DNA of 64,000 nucleotides from NCBI RefSeq assembly GCF_030815405.1, contig NZ_JAUSWX010000001.1, forward strand, positions 3,162,001-3,226,000, given 5' to 3'. The notes beneath the pieces were generated by a model. The model did not search any database. It was not told the origin of the DNA and saw nothing but the letters and a program-made list of their open reading frames with translations. Positions 28,100 through 37,270 of the stretch are shown one piece after another (position 1 is the first letter of the stretch; the number at the start of each line of letters is the position of its first letter). Source of the stretch: Agromyces albus (GTDB lineage Bacteria; Actinomycetota; Actinomycetes; Actinomycetales; Microbacteriaceae). The position numbers and the translations under genes were made by a program.

Positions 28100-29130
28100 C
28101 GCGTCACCGCCGGCTGCTGCTGGGTGATGCAGTGGATGCCGCCGCCGCGCGCGAGGATCGGCCGCGCGTCGACGGTGACGACGCGTCGTCCGGGGTAGGC
28201 GGCGGCGAGGAGCTCCCGCGCTGCGGCATCCGCTCGCTCATCGCCGTAGCCGCAGGCGATCACGCCGCCGTTGACGACGAGGTGGTTCACGTAGTTCCAG
28301 TCGACGAATCCCTCGTCGTCGCGGAGTGTCGACGGCGCGGGCAGGTCGATGAGGTCGAAGCTGCTGCCCGCGGCATCCGTCGCCTCGGAAAGGAACGAGC
28401 GGATGCCGCGCATCATGTCATGGTCGGGATGCTCGGGATTCGGCTGCTCGTGCACGAGCAGCGTGCCCGGCGACGGGATCGTCGCGACCATGTCGACGTG
28501 GCCGCGGGTGCCGAAGTCCTCGTAGTCGCGGGTGAGGCCGCGCGGGAGCCAGATCACGTGGGTCGCGCCGACTGTGCGGGCGAGCTCCGCCTCGACGCGT
28601 GCCTTGTCGGCGTAGGGATTGCGGCCCGGATCGAGCTGCACCGTCTCGGTGACGAGCACCGTGCCCTCGCCGTCGACGTGGATCGCGCCGCCCTCGTTCA
28701 CGAGCATCGACGACACGAGCTCGGCGCCCGCGGCATCCGTCACGAAGCGGCCGATCTCGCGGTCGTTCTGCCACGTCGCCCACGAGGGCGCACCCCAGGC
28801 GTTGAAGACCCAGTCGACGCCGCCGAGCACGTCCGGACGCTCGTCGTCGACGACGAACGACGGGCCCATGTCGCGCATCCAGTAGTCGTCGAGCGGGGCC
28901 TCGAGCTGCTCGATCTCCGCGGAGAGCATGCGGCGGGCACGGTCTCGCTCGACCGGGTCGACGACCATCACGACGGGCTCGAACTCGGCGACGGCGTGCG
29001 CCACCGCGGTCCACGTGGCATACGCCTCCTCGGCCGAGCCCGGGTCGCTGCCGAGCGTGATGCCCGGCCGTGGGAACGCCATCCACGTGCGCTCGTGCGG
29101 CGCGGTCTCCGCGGGCATGCGCCACGTCAT
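28096..29130 (-). CDS. aguA: agmatine deiminase-family protein
   Basis: A 344-residue protein of the peptidyl-arginine deiminase/agmatine deiminase superfamily (five-bladed pentein). It shows PHERTWMAFP at the N-terminus, YWMRDMGP (residues 83-90, guanidinium binding), NEGGAIHVDGEG, RGHVDM with the catalytic His and GGGIHC with the nucleophile Cys334 followed by ITQQQP. Agmatine deiminase makes N-carbamoylputrescine and ammonia. It overlaps both neighbours by four bases, placing it in one translationally coupled unit with the permease and amidase. Confidence 0.9.
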   Translation of the reverse strand: MTWRMPAETAPHERTWMAFPRPGITLGSDPGSAEEAYATWTAVAHAVAEFEPVVMVVDPVERDRARRMLSAEIEQLEAPLDDYWMRDMGPSFVVDDERPDVLGGVDWVFNAWGAPSWATWQNDREIGRFVTDAAGAELVSSMLVNEGGAIHVDGEGTVLVTETVQLDPGRNPYADKARVEAELARTVGATHVIWLPRGLTRDYEDFGTRGHVDMVATIPSPGTLLVHEQPNPEHPDHDMMRGIRSFLSEATDAAGSSFDLIDLPAPSTLRDDEGFVDWNYVNHLVVNGGVIACGYGDERADAAARELLAAAYPGRRVVTVDARPILARGGGIHCITQQQPAVTR

Positions 29131-30686
29131 GCTGGCACCTCCTGGTTGCGGGCTCCGGATGCCACGGCGACCGCGCCTGCCCCAGGGGCAACGTCTGCGG
29201 CATCCGCCACCTCATCATCGCCCGCGGATGCCGCCGGCCGGGCTGCCGGGTCGCGGTACGGCCGCGTGGTGAGCCACAGCACGGCGTACAACCCGCCTGC
29301 GAGGAGAGGGCCGACGAGCGCCGAGAGGTCGGCGCCGCCGAGTGCCGCGGCGATCGGGCCGACGTAGAGCGTCGTGTTGGCCATGAGCACGGCAATTGTC
29401 GTGGCGCCGACCATGGCGATGACGCCCGGCCAGAACACGCCGCCGCGGTACCAGAACGGGCTGCCGCGGCGCTCGTCGGTGAGGGCGAGTCCGTCGTAGC
29501 GGTTCCGGCGCAACAGGATGTCGACGGCGTACACCGCGACGAGCGGGCCGAGCACCGTCACGGCCAGCTCGAGCGACGCGTTCAGCGTGTCGAAGAAGCT
29601 CGGCGCGATGAAGAGCAGCCACGCGGCGGCGGCGGTCGCGGCGGCACCCGTGATGACGACGGTCACGGCGCGCGAGACGCGGAAGCCGAGGCCCTGCGCG
29701 TACAGCCCGGTCGAGTAGGCGACGAGCACGTTGTTCGTGATGCTCGAGAGCACGATCATGCCGAGGAAGACCGGCGTGAACCACGCGGGCACGATCTCGG
29801 CGATCGTGAGCTGCGGGTCGGTCATGTCGATCGCGGTGCCCGCGACGACGCCGAGCGTGCCGATGACGATGGCGGGGATGAAGCCGCCGAGCGCGGTCCA
29901 CCAGGCCACCGCCCGCTTCGAGACATCCGCCGGCAGGTAGCGGGCGTAGTCGGCGCCGGTGCCCCACGACAGCGGACTCGACGCGACGATCGCGAAGCCG
30001 AGGAGGAGCATGGCCCAGTGCTCGGCCGGCGCGAGCGGCTCGGGCGTGTACGAGAAGTCGGCCGCGCCGAACACGAACACGGCGAGCACGATGAAGACCA
30101 CGGCGAGCGCAGCGGAGAAGTACGGCGCGAGCTTCAGGATCGTCGCGTGCCCGTAGACGCCGATGACGAAGCTGAGCCCGGCGACGAGGATGAGCACCGC
30201 CCACTCGAAGCCGGCCGGCAGGGCGATGCCGAATTGCGCGATGAGCGCGAGCGCCGCGAGCGTTGCGAAGGCGATGTTGATGATCTCGTAGAAGATGCCG
30301 ATCGCCACGCCGAGCCCGGCGCCGAACACTCGGCTGCCCCGGACGCCGAACATCGCGCGCATGATCGCCACGCTCGGCGTGCCCGAGGCGGGACCGCTGA
30401 TCGCGAGCCAGCCGACGGCGGTCCACCAGAGGTTGCCGAGCACGGTGATGAGCAGCGCCTCCCAGAGCGAGAGGCCGAGGAGCATGAGCACCCCGCCGAT
30501 GACGAAGTACAGGTAGATGACGTTCGCCGACATCCACACCCAGAACAGCTCGCGGGGGCGGCCGTGCCGCTCGGATGCCGGGATATGGTCGGCGCCGTGC
30601 GTCTCGACGTGGCCGGCACGGTCGGTGGGAGGCGGGGCTGCCGCTGCGGCGGTTGCCGCCTGGCGGTCGATGGCTTCGTTGCTCAT
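29127..30686 (-). CDS. NCS1-family nucleobase/allantoin-type permease
   Basis: A 519-residue permease with about twelve membrane helices, including FWVWMSANVIYLYFVIGGVL and FAIVASSPLSWGTGADYARYLP, matching the NCS1 family (cytosine, purine, hydantoin or allantoin with H+ or Na+). Both ends have Ala/Asp-rich soluble tails. It is the first gene of the operon with deiminase and amidase and is separated from the divergent TetR gene by an operator. The transported compound is probably the substrate of the downstream enzymes. Confidence 0.88.
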   Translation of the reverse strand: MSNEAIDRQAATAAAAAPPPTDRAGHVETHGADHIPASERHGRPRELFWVWMSANVIYLYFVIGGVLMLLGLSLWEALLITVLGNLWWTAVGWLAISGPASGTPSVAIMRAMFGVRGSRVFGAGLGVAIGIFYEIINIAFATLAALALIAQFGIALPAGFEWAVLILVAGLSFVIGVYGHATILKLAPYFSAALAVVFIVLAVFVFGAADFSYTPEPLAPAEHWAMLLLGFAIVASSPLSWGTGADYARYLPADVSKRAVAWWTALGGFIPAIVIGTLGVVAGTAIDMTDPQLTIAEIVPAWFTPVFLGMIVLSSITNNVLVAYSTGLYAQGLGFRVSRAVTVVITGAAATAAAAWLLFIAPSFFDTLNASLELAVTVLGPLVAVYAVDILLRRNRYDGLALTDERRGSPFWYRGGVFWPGVIAMVGATTIAVLMANTTLYVGPIAAALGGADLSALVGPLLAGGLYAVLWLTTRPYRDPAARPAASAGDDEVADAADVAPGAGAVAVASGARNQEVPA

Positions 30687-30726
30687 GAGGTGGACTCTCT
30701 CGACACGATCGGGGGACTCGATCTAC

Positions 30727-30746
30727 TATTGATCGCACGATCAATA
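30727..30746. promoter_or_regulatory. TetR-type operator between permease and regulator
   Basis: TATTGATCG-CA-CGATCAATA, perfect 9-bp arms around two bases, in the 93-bp divergent intergenic region. Likely bound by the adjacent TetR protein to repress both directions. Confidence 0.85.
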
Positions 30747-30779
30747 AGTTGCAACGACGTTATCTACACTGAGGTCACC

Positions 30780-31406
30780 ATGTCAAGACCCCCTCGCAAG
30801 AAGGCCGCCCGCAAGTCGCCGGGCGAGCGCGCCGCCGAGATCACGGATGCCGCACGCGACCTCGCCCGCGAGCAGGGGCTCACCGCCGTGACGTTGCGAG
30901 GGATCGCCGCTCGCATCGACGTCGCCCCTGCTCTCGTCGCCCATTACGAACCCAACATGGACGCGCTCATCGCCGCGACCTTCGCCACGATCGTCGCCGC
31001 CGAGATCGAGGAGGTCGACGAACTGCTCGCCTCGTTGCCGACGCCGACCGCTCGCATGGCCGCGCTCATCGACACGCTCCTCGACGGCACTCGCGACGAC
31101 GTCACCGTCGTGTGGGTCGAGGCGTGGGGCCTCGGTCGTCGCAACGACGCGCTCGCGGCATCCGTGCGGGAACAGATGGACGCGTGGCAGGAGGTCGTGC
31201 AGGGCGTCATCGAGGCGGGCGTGGCGAGCGGTGAGTTCGAGACGCCGGATGCCGCATCCGTCGCCTGGCAGCTCCTCGGCATGATCGACGGGCTGAACGC
31301 GCAAGCGCTCGTGCGCTGGGGCGACGCGCGCGCTCGAGGTTCGCTCATCGGGCATGCACTCGAGGGCATGCTCGGGATGCGCCGGGGCGCGCTCACCGGG
31401 GCGTAG
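30780..31406 (+). CDS. TetR-family regulator
   Basis: A 208-residue regulator with a Lys/Arg-rich N-terminus, the helix-turn-helix region LTAVTLRGIAARIDVAPALVAHYE and a BetI-like C-terminal ligand domain ending in GMLGMRRG. It is divergent from the NCS1 permease operon and has a perfect inverted repeat in front, so it probably senses the imported compound. The ATG follows GAGGTCACC; the -10 TACACT lies nine bases before it, so the leader is very short. Confidence 0.9.
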   Translation: MSRPPRKKAARKSPGERAAEITDAARDLAREQGLTAVTLRGIAARIDVAPALVAHYEPNMDALIAATFATIVAAEIEEVDELLASLPTPTARMAALIDTLLDGTRDDVTVVWVEAWGLGRRNDALAASVREQMDAWQEVVQGVIEAGVASGEFETPDAASVAWQLLGMIDGLNAQALVRWGDARARGSLIGHALEGMLGMRRGALTGA

Positions 31407-31489
31407 CGACGGTCGCCTCGGCGTGTGACGTCGTGCCCTGAATGTCGGTGCCCGCAGGTAGCGTGAACACGAGACGAACGGAGGAGCCG

Positions 31490-34400
31490 ATGTATCTGGT
31501 CGACGGCACCGTCGTCACGAGCGCGAGCGATCTGAAGAAGGCGTCCGAGTGCGAGTTCGCGTTCCTGCGCGCGCTCGACGCGAAGCTCGGCCGCATCGAC
31601 CCGGTTCCCGACCCCGAAGACGCGATGCTCGAGCGATCGGGCCGCATGGGCGACGCGCACGAGCACCGCGTGCTCGAGGCATACCGGGCCGAGCTCGGCG
31701 CGGCCGTCGTCGAGATCGAGCGGCCCGACGTGCGCGACGCGGCCGCCGTGGCCGCCGCCGTCGAAGCGACGCAGGCGGCGTTCGCGGCGGGTGCCCCGAT
31801 CGTGTTCCAGGCCACCTTCGCCGACGAGGGGTTCATCGGCTTCGCCGACTTCATCGTGCGCCAGCCCGACGGGCGCTACCTCGTGCAAGACTCCAAGCTC
31901 GCCCGCCGCGCGCGCGTCACCGCGCTGCTGCAGCTCGCGGCCTATGCCGAGCAGCTCGAGCGCACGGGCGTCCCCTGCGCCGACACCGTCGAGCTCCTCC
32001 TCGGCGACGGCACCACGAGCGTGCATCGCCTCGACGACATCGCCCCCGTCTACCGGTTGCGCCGGGCACGGCTCGAGCAGATCATCGCCGACCGGCTCGC
32101 CGAGCCGGGCCCGGTCCAGTGGGGTGATCCGCGCTACGCGCTCGACGGCCGCTGCCCCACGTGCGACCTCGAGGTGCAGGCGCACCGCGACGTGCTGCTC
32201 GTGGCGGGCTTGCGCGTCACGCAACGAGCGGCCCTGTTCGACGTGGGCATCACGACGATCGACGAGCTCGCGGCATCCGAAGGGCACATCGACGGCATCC
32301 TCGACGCCACGATCGAGAACCACCGGGTGCAGGCGCGCCTGCAGCTCGAGGCCGAGGCAGCAGAACGGCGAGCCGATGCCGCAGGCCCGCGCCCCGAGGG
32401 TGCACCGCCGCTGCCGCCTCCCGTGGTCGTGCGCGACGCGGCGTCGCTCGCCGCGATCCCCGAGCCCGACGCCGGCGACCTCTTCTTCGACTTCGAGGGC
32501 GATCCGCTCTACACCGAGGGCCCGGCAACCGAGTGGGGCATCGACTACCTCTTCGGCATGATCGACAACGACGAGCAGTTCACGCCGCTCTGGGCGCACA
32601 GCTTCGCCGAAGAGCGAGTGGCGCTCGAACGCTTCCTCGAGCTCGTGGCGCTGCGACGGGCGGCCCATCCGGGCATGCACATCTACCACTACGCGAGCTA
32701 CGAGCGCACGCACCTGCTCTCGATCGCGGCGCGTCACGGCGTCGGCGAGGCCGCGGTCGACCAGTTGCTCGCCGACGGCGTGCTCGTCGACCTCTACCCC
32801 ATCGTGAAGCGCGCGGTTCGCGTCGGCAGCCGTTCCTATTCGATCAAGAAGCTCGAGCCGCTCTACATGGGTTCCGAGCTGCGCGAGGCCGAGGTGAAGT
32901 CGGGCGGCGACTCGATCCTCGAGTACGTGCGCGCCCGTGAGCTCGCCGCGACCGGCGAGGTCGACCCTGCCACCGGTCTCGCGGGCACTGCCGCGGCCCA
33001 GCACGTGCTCGACGACCTCGCCGACTACAACCGTTACGACTGCGTGTCGACGCTGCGCCTGCGCGATTGGCTGCTCGGGCTCGCGCGCGCGGCCGGGGTC
33101 GAGCCCGTGCCCGAGTCGCTCCTGGTCGAAGCGGCGAGGGCCTCGGGCAAGATCTACGAGCCGTCGCCGCTGGCCCTCGAGCTGCAGCGCATCGCCGGCC
33201 CGCCCGACGACCCCACGCGAGACGCCGACCACACGGCGCTCGCCCTCGCCGCCGCGGCGATCGACTACCACGATCGCGAGTCGAAGAGCTTCTGGTGGTC
33301 GCACTTCTTCCGCATCGAGCAGCCGCTCGAGGCCTGGGAGGATCACCGCGACGTGCTCGTCGTCGACCCCGCCCAATCCGAGGTCGTGCAGCGGTGGTAT
33401 CGCGAAGACCAGCACCGCACCGATCGCCGGCACGTGAAACTGCGAGGCCGCATCGCGCCCGGTTCCCGGTTCGGCGTCGGCGCCGAACTCTTCGCGCTCT
33501 ACGAGCCGCCGGTTCCGTTCCCGCGGATCGGTCTGCGCCCCGGCTCGCGTGGGCAGAACTCGGTGCGGGTCCTCGAGCTCCTCGACGACGGGCTCATCGT
33601 CGAAGAGCGCGCCATCGCGGGCATGACGTGGTCGGAGCTGCCCATGGCGATCGTGCCGGGCACGCCCCCGCCTGCCGGCCGGCAGCAGGGTGCGATCCTC
33701 GAGTGGGCCGGGCTCATTGAGCGGATGCATCCGGTGTGGCCCAGGAATCCCGCCGTCGACGTGCTGCGCCGCACTCACCCGCGCAGCCGGGGAGGGCTCG
33801 CACCGCTCGCGGCGGCGCCCGACTACGTGGCCGCGGTCGTCGACTCGCTCGGTCGCCTCGACGACTCGTATCTCGCCGTGCAGGGCCCTCCCGGCACGGG
33901 CAAGACCTACGTCGCCTCTCGCGTGATCGCCGAGCTCGTGGGCCGTTATCGGTGGCGCATCGGCGTCGTCGCGCAATCGCACGCGGTCGTCGAGAACGTG
34001 CTCGACGCGGTCGTCGCCGCGGGGCTCGCACCCGATCTCGTCGCCAAGGCCCCGAAGGATGCGCGAGCGCCCGGCACGCACGCGTACCTCGCGATCACGA
34101 AAGACGGCGTCGCCGACTACAGCGCGGCACACCAGGCGTCCGGATTCGTCATCGGCGGCACCGCGTGGGACTTCGCGAACGCCGACCGCGTCCCTCGCGG
34201 CTCGCTCGACCTGCTCGTGATCGACGAGGCCGGGCAGTTCTCGCTCGCGTCGACGATCGCCACCGCTGTCGCGGCCCGCAACCTGCTGCTCCTCGGCGAC
34301 CCGCAGCAGCTGCCGCAAGTGAGCCAGGGCAACCACCCCGAGCCGATCGACACGTCGGCGCTCGGCTGGATCGCCGACGGGCACGACGTGCTGCCGCCCG

Positions 34401-35200
34401 AATACGGCTACTTCCTCGCCGAGAGCCGGCGCATGCATCCCGCGGTCGCCGGGCCAGTGTCGCGCCTCTCCTACGAGGGCGAGTTGCGCTCGCATCCGGT
34501 CGCGTCGCTGCGCTCGCTCCACGGCGTTTCTCCCGGGCTCACGACGGTGCCGATCGAGCACGCCGGCAACACGACCTCGTCGCCAGAAGAGGCCGAGGCG
34601 GTCGTCGAGCTCGTGGGCATGCTGCTCGGTCGTGCGTGGTCAGAGGTGATCCCGCCCACCGGCGCCGACGTCGAGGTGTCCGAGTCCACCGGCGCGCTTG
34701 CGGCGCTCGAGTCGACCGATGAGCTCCCGCCCACCGACGTACTGCTGCCGACCGATGCACTGCCCACGGATGCCGCGCTGCCGACGCGATCTCGGCCGCT
34801 CGCGCAGCGCGACCTCATCGTCGTCACGCCCTACAACGCACAGCTCACGGTCGTGCGCGCCGCCCTCGACGAGGCCGGCTATCACGACGTCCCCGTCGGC
34901 ACCGTCGACAAGTTCCAGGGCCAGGAGGCGGCGATCGCGATCGTGTCGCTCGCCGCATCCTCGGCGGCGGCAGCCCCGCGCGGCGTCGAGTTCCTGCTGC
35001 TGAAGAACCGTCTCAACGTCGCGATCTCGCGAGCGAAATGGGCGGCATACCTCATCTACTCGCCGGGATTGCTCGACGCCCTGCCGCGAACCCCCGAGGG
35101 AGTGGCCCAGCTCAGCGCGTTCATCCGGCTCGTCGGAGCCGGGCAGGACACCTCGGTCGATGATGCCGAGTTCAGCGGAGCCGCCCTCATCCGGCCGTGA
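31490..35200 (+). CDS. TM0106-type RecB-like nuclease / RNase H-like / UPF1-like helicase fusion
   Basis: A 1236-residue protein with at least three catalytic modules. Residues 1-240 are a RecB-like PD-(D/E)xK nuclease (Asp120 in GFADF, Asp134/Lys136 in LVQDSKLA) with a CPTC pair. Residues 325-560 are a DEDD-type RNase H-like exonuclease (Asp334/Glu336 in DLFFDFEGD, IYHYASYERTHL, NRYDCVSTLRL). Residues 790-1220 are an SF1 UPF1-like helicase: Walker A GPPGTGKT near 800, LLVIDEAGQF near 910, GDPQQLPQ, FQGQE and NVAISRAK. A Ser/Thr/Pro-Thr repeat insert sits before the last helicase motifs. DNA or RNA repair or defence roles are possible. ATG after GGAGGAG. Confidence 0.9.
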   Translation: MYLVDGTVVTSASDLKKASECEFAFLRALDAKLGRIDPVPDPEDAMLERSGRMGDAHEHRVLEAYRAELGAAVVEIERPDVRDAAAVAAAVEATQAAFAAGAPIVFQATFADEGFIGFADFIVRQPDGRYLVQDSKLARRARVTALLQLAAYAEQLERTGVPCADTVELLLGDGTTSVHRLDDIAPVYRLRRARLEQIIADRLAEPGPVQWGDPRYALDGRCPTCDLEVQAHRDVLLVAGLRVTQRAALFDVGITTIDELAASEGHIDGILDATIENHRVQARLQLEAEAAERRADAAGPRPEGAPPLPPPVVVRDAASLAAIPEPDAGDLFFDFEGDPLYTEGPATEWGIDYLFGMIDNDEQFTPLWAHSFAEERVALERFLELVALRRAAHPGMHIYHYASYERTHLLSIAARHGVGEAAVDQLLADGVLVDLYPIVKRAVRVGSRSYSIKKLEPLYMGSELREAEVKSGGDSILEYVRARELAATGEVDPATGLAGTAAAQHVLDDLADYNRYDCVSTLRLRDWLLGLARAAGVEPVPESLLVEAARASGKIYEPSPLALELQRIAGPPDDPTRDADHTALALAAAAIDYHDRESKSFWWSHFFRIEQPLEAWEDHRDVLVVDPAQSEVVQRWYREDQHRTDRRHVKLRGRIAPGSRFGVGAELFALYEPPVPFPRIGLRPGSRGQNSVRVLELLDDGLIVEERAIAGMTWSELPMAIVPGTPPPAGRQQGAILEWAGLIERMHPVWPRNPAVDVLRRTHPRSRGGLAPLAAAPDYVAAVVDSLGRLDDSYLAVQGPPGTGKTYVASRVIAELVGRYRWRIGVVAQSHAVVENVLDAVVAAGLAPDLVAKAPKDARAPGTHAYLAITKDGVADYSAAHQASGFVIGGTAWDFANADRVPRGSLDLLVIDEAGQFSLASTIATAVAARNLLLLGDPQQLPQVSQGNHPEPIDTSALGWIADGHDVLPPEYGYFLAESRRMHPAVAGPVSRLSYEGELRSHPVASLRSLHGVSPGLTTVPIEHAGNTTSSPEEAEAVVELVGMLLGRAWSEVIPPTGADVEVSESTGALAALESTDELPPTDVLLPTDALPTDAALPTRSRPLAQRDLIVVTPYNAQLTVVRAALDEAGYHDVPVGTVDKFQGQEAAIAIVSLAASSAAAAPRGVEFLLLKNRLNVAISRAKWAAYLIYSPGLLDALPRTPEGVAQLSAFIRLVGAGQDTSVDDAEFSGAALIRP

Positions 35201-35285
35201 GCTTCGCGACGATTCCGTCGATCCGTCGCTGCCGGCAGAGTCTGCCACCTCGTGCTCGCTGGGAATACCCCACAGGGTGCGTACG

Positions 35286-35291
35286 TAGGTT
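35286..35291 (+). promoter_or_regulatory. -10 box for leaderless start at 35298
   Basis: TAGGTT, six bases, then ATG 35298. A purine run (AGGGGT) touches the ATG and is too close to act as a ribosome site. Confidence 0.5.
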
Positions 35292-35297
35292 AGGGGT

Positions 35298-35576
35298 ATG
35301 ACGTCCCCCGTGAGCTCTGACCTGTACCCCGAACGCATCACCATGTACGGCGCCGACTGGTGCCGGGACTGCCGCCGCTCGAAAGCCCTGCTCGACGATC
35401 GCGGCATCGACTACGACTACATCGACCTCGAGGCCGTCGTCGACGGCGCCGATCGCGCCAAGGCGATCAGCGGTCGCACGCAGATTCCCGTGGTCGTGTT
35501 CCCCGACGGCTCGCACTTCACCGAGCCCACCGACGCAGAGCTCGTCGCGAAGCTCGACGAGGCCATCGCGGCCTGA
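35298..35576 (+). CDS. glutaredoxin-like/mycoredoxin-family protein
   Basis: A 92-residue thioredoxin-fold protein with the redox centre ADWCRDCRRSKALLD (two Cys spaced by Arg-Asp), cis-Pro region TQIPVVVFPDG and acidic C-terminal helix. Length and motifs match actinobacterial glutaredoxin-like proteins (mycoredoxin/NrdH group), which reduce mixed disulfides with mycothiol or serve reductases. The exact partner is unknown. A leaderless -10 precedes it and a strong terminator follows. Confidence 0.88.
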   Translation: MTSPVSSDLYPERITMYGADWCRDCRRSKALLDDRGIDYDYIDLEAVVDGADRAKAISGRTQIPVVVFPDGSHFTEPTDAELVAKLDEAIAA

Positions 35577-35594
35577 GTCGCCGACCTGAATCAC

Positions 35595-35628
35595 CGGAGG
35601 CCGGGGTGCGCATGCACCCCGGCCTCCG
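35595..35628. terminator. bidirectional terminator, 15-bp perfect stem
   Basis: CGGAGGCCGGGGTGC pairs perfectly with GCACCCCGGCCTCCG across a four-base GCAT loop. It lies between the converging glutaredoxin-like and MFS genes. Confidence 0.85.
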
Positions 35629-35648
35629 ACGTTCGACGGCTGCGAGGA

Positions 35649-37139
35649 TCAGTCCCCCGCGAACGCCGCCACGGGCTCGCGACCCGCGAACTCGGGAACG
35701 GGCTCGCTCGCGGCATCCGTCGTCCCCTCGTCGTCGACGGCAGGAGTTCGCCGCCCCCAGACAGCGAACAGCACGAGGGCGACCGTGAGGAACACCGTGC
35801 CGCCGAGCAGCGCCGCCGCGATGCCCCGGGCCTCGCCGCCGCTCACCGCGATCGCGGCGAACACGGTGGTGAGCCCGGCGACGCCGATGGATCCGCCGAG
35901 CTGCTGCATCCCCTGCAGGAGGCTCGACGCCTGGCTCGTCTCCGAGCGGAGGGCCTGCGCCATCACGATCGACGTGATCGGCGCGAACGTGAGGCCCGCG
36001 CCGAAACCGAGCACGAGGGCCGGGCCCAAGATGCCGGTGAGGAACGTGCTCGCGGTGCCGAGCTGGGCCATCCAGAGCATGCCGCCGGCAAGGCCCGTGA
36101 GTCCCGCAAGGGCGACGACCCGCTCGCCGAGCGCGGCGACGAGCCGCGGCGTGAACTGGTTCACGATGAGCATCGTGCCGACGAACGGCAGCAGCGCGAG
36201 GCCCGTGCCGAGCGGGTCGTAGCCGAGCACGTTCTGCGTGAAGAGCGTCGCGAAGTAGAAGAACCCGAACATGCCGGCCGGCACGAGCAGCATCACCCAG
36301 AACGGCACGGCCGTGCGGGTCGACGCGAAGTAGTGCAACTGCACGACGGGGCTCGCGTGCCGCCGCTCGATGAGGACGAGCGCCACGAGCGATGCGGTCG
36401 CGACGACGAACGCCGCGATGGTGCGCGGGTCGGTCCAGCTCGACTCGGCTGCGGTCGTGAACCCGTAGACGAGGGCGACCATGGCGATCGTCGAGGTGAG
36501 GGCGCCCCCGACATCGAGTCGCGCAGGGCTGCGGTCGGTCTCGCGCAGGAATGCGATCGCGCCGGCGATGATCACGAGCCCGATCGGCACGTTCACGAAC
36601 ATCACCCACTCCCACCCGAGGCTCGTCGTGAGCACTCCGCCCAGGATGAGGCCGATGGCGCCGCCTGAGCCCGCAGCGAGCACGAAGAGCGACATCGCGC
36701 GATTGCGCTGGGCGCCCGGCACGGTGTTCGCCATCAGGAGCACGAGGGTGCTCGGCGCCGCGAGGGCTGCGCCGATGCCCTGCAGCACCCGGGCGAAGAT
36801 CAGCATCTCGGGGCTGACGGCGAATCCACCGAGAGCGGATGCCGCGATGAACACGACGACGCCGATGATGAGCGCTCGGCGCGCTCCGAGCATCGAGCCG
36901 ATGCGTCCGCTCAACAGGATGAGGCCGGCGAAGGCGAGTGCGTAGGAGGTGACCACCCAGGAGAGGTTGGCGGCCGTGAAGCCGAGTTCGTCCTGGATGT
37001 GGGGGAGGGCGACGTTCACGATGCTCGCGTCGACCACGAGCATGAGCTGCGTGATGAAGACGACGATGAGGCCGAGCAGCGTTCGGCCGGTCAGCCGGGC
37101 CGTGGTCGGTGTGGCGAGGGAGGGTGGTGCTGCGGTCAT
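35649..37139 (-). CDS. MFS drug exporter, DHA2 (EmrB/QacA) family
   Basis: A 496-residue transporter with about fourteen membrane helices. Seen are the family start LIVVFITQLMLVVDASIVNVALP, motif A LSGRIGSMLGARRA and the motif-C-like Gly/Pro-rich fifth helix (GGAIGLILGGVLT). DHA2 proteins expel drugs by proton exchange. The ATG follows AGGAGCACC. It is divergent from a TetR gene with two operator-like palindromes between them. Confidence 0.92.
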   Translation of the reverse strand: MTAAPPSLATPTTARLTGRTLLGLIVVFITQLMLVVDASIVNVALPHIQDELGFTAANLSWVVTSYALAFAGLILLSGRIGSMLGARRALIIGVVVFIAASALGGFAVSPEMLIFARVLQGIGAALAAPSTLVLLMANTVPGAQRNRAMSLFVLAAGSGGAIGLILGGVLTTSLGWEWVMFVNVPIGLVIIAGAIAFLRETDRSPARLDVGGALTSTIAMVALVYGFTTAAESSWTDPRTIAAFVVATASLVALVLIERRHASPVVQLHYFASTRTAVPFWVMLLVPAGMFGFFYFATLFTQNVLGYDPLGTGLALLPFVGTMLIVNQFTPRLVAALGERVVALAGLTGLAGGMLWMAQLGTASTFLTGILGPALVLGFGAGLTFAPITSIVMAQALRSETSQASSLLQGMQQLGGSIGVAGLTTVFAAIAVSGGEARGIAAALLGGTVFLTVALVLFAVWGRRTPAVDDEGTTDAASEPVPEFAGREPVAAFAGD

Positions 37140-37176
37140 ACTGGTGCTCCTGGTCCCGCTGGGGTAATCTCGTATC

Positions 37177-37190
37177 CGGAGAGAGTCTCC
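37177..37190. promoter_or_regulatory. TetR-type operator, site 1
   Basis: GGAGA-GAG-TCTCC inverted repeat near the MFS start, closely related to site 2. Confidence 0.65.
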
Positions 37191-37212
37191 TGTTTTGTCT
37201 GAGTCGACGATA

Positions 37213-37227
37213 CGGAGACAGTCTCCG
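37213..37227. promoter_or_regulatory. TetR-type operator, site 2
   Basis: CGGAGAC-A-GTCTCCG, a perfect 15-bp palindrome 36 bp from site 1 in the divergent MFS/TetR spacer. Confidence 0.75.
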
Positions 37228-37270
37228 CTTTGTCAAGAGCAGTCGAGAGATTCAATTGGTTGGAGTTCGA

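Noticed and set aside
29070..30779. Long upstream extension of the TetR frame, opposite the NCS1 permease
   Set aside because: Composition is that of an antisense shadow (runs of Arg, Glu, Asp, His); the TetR family start is at 30780.
35266..35300. ATACCCC and GGGGTAT as a copper-sensor (CsoR-like) operator
   Set aside because: The arms are over 20 bases apart instead of nearly adjacent, so they do not form a normal CsoR site.
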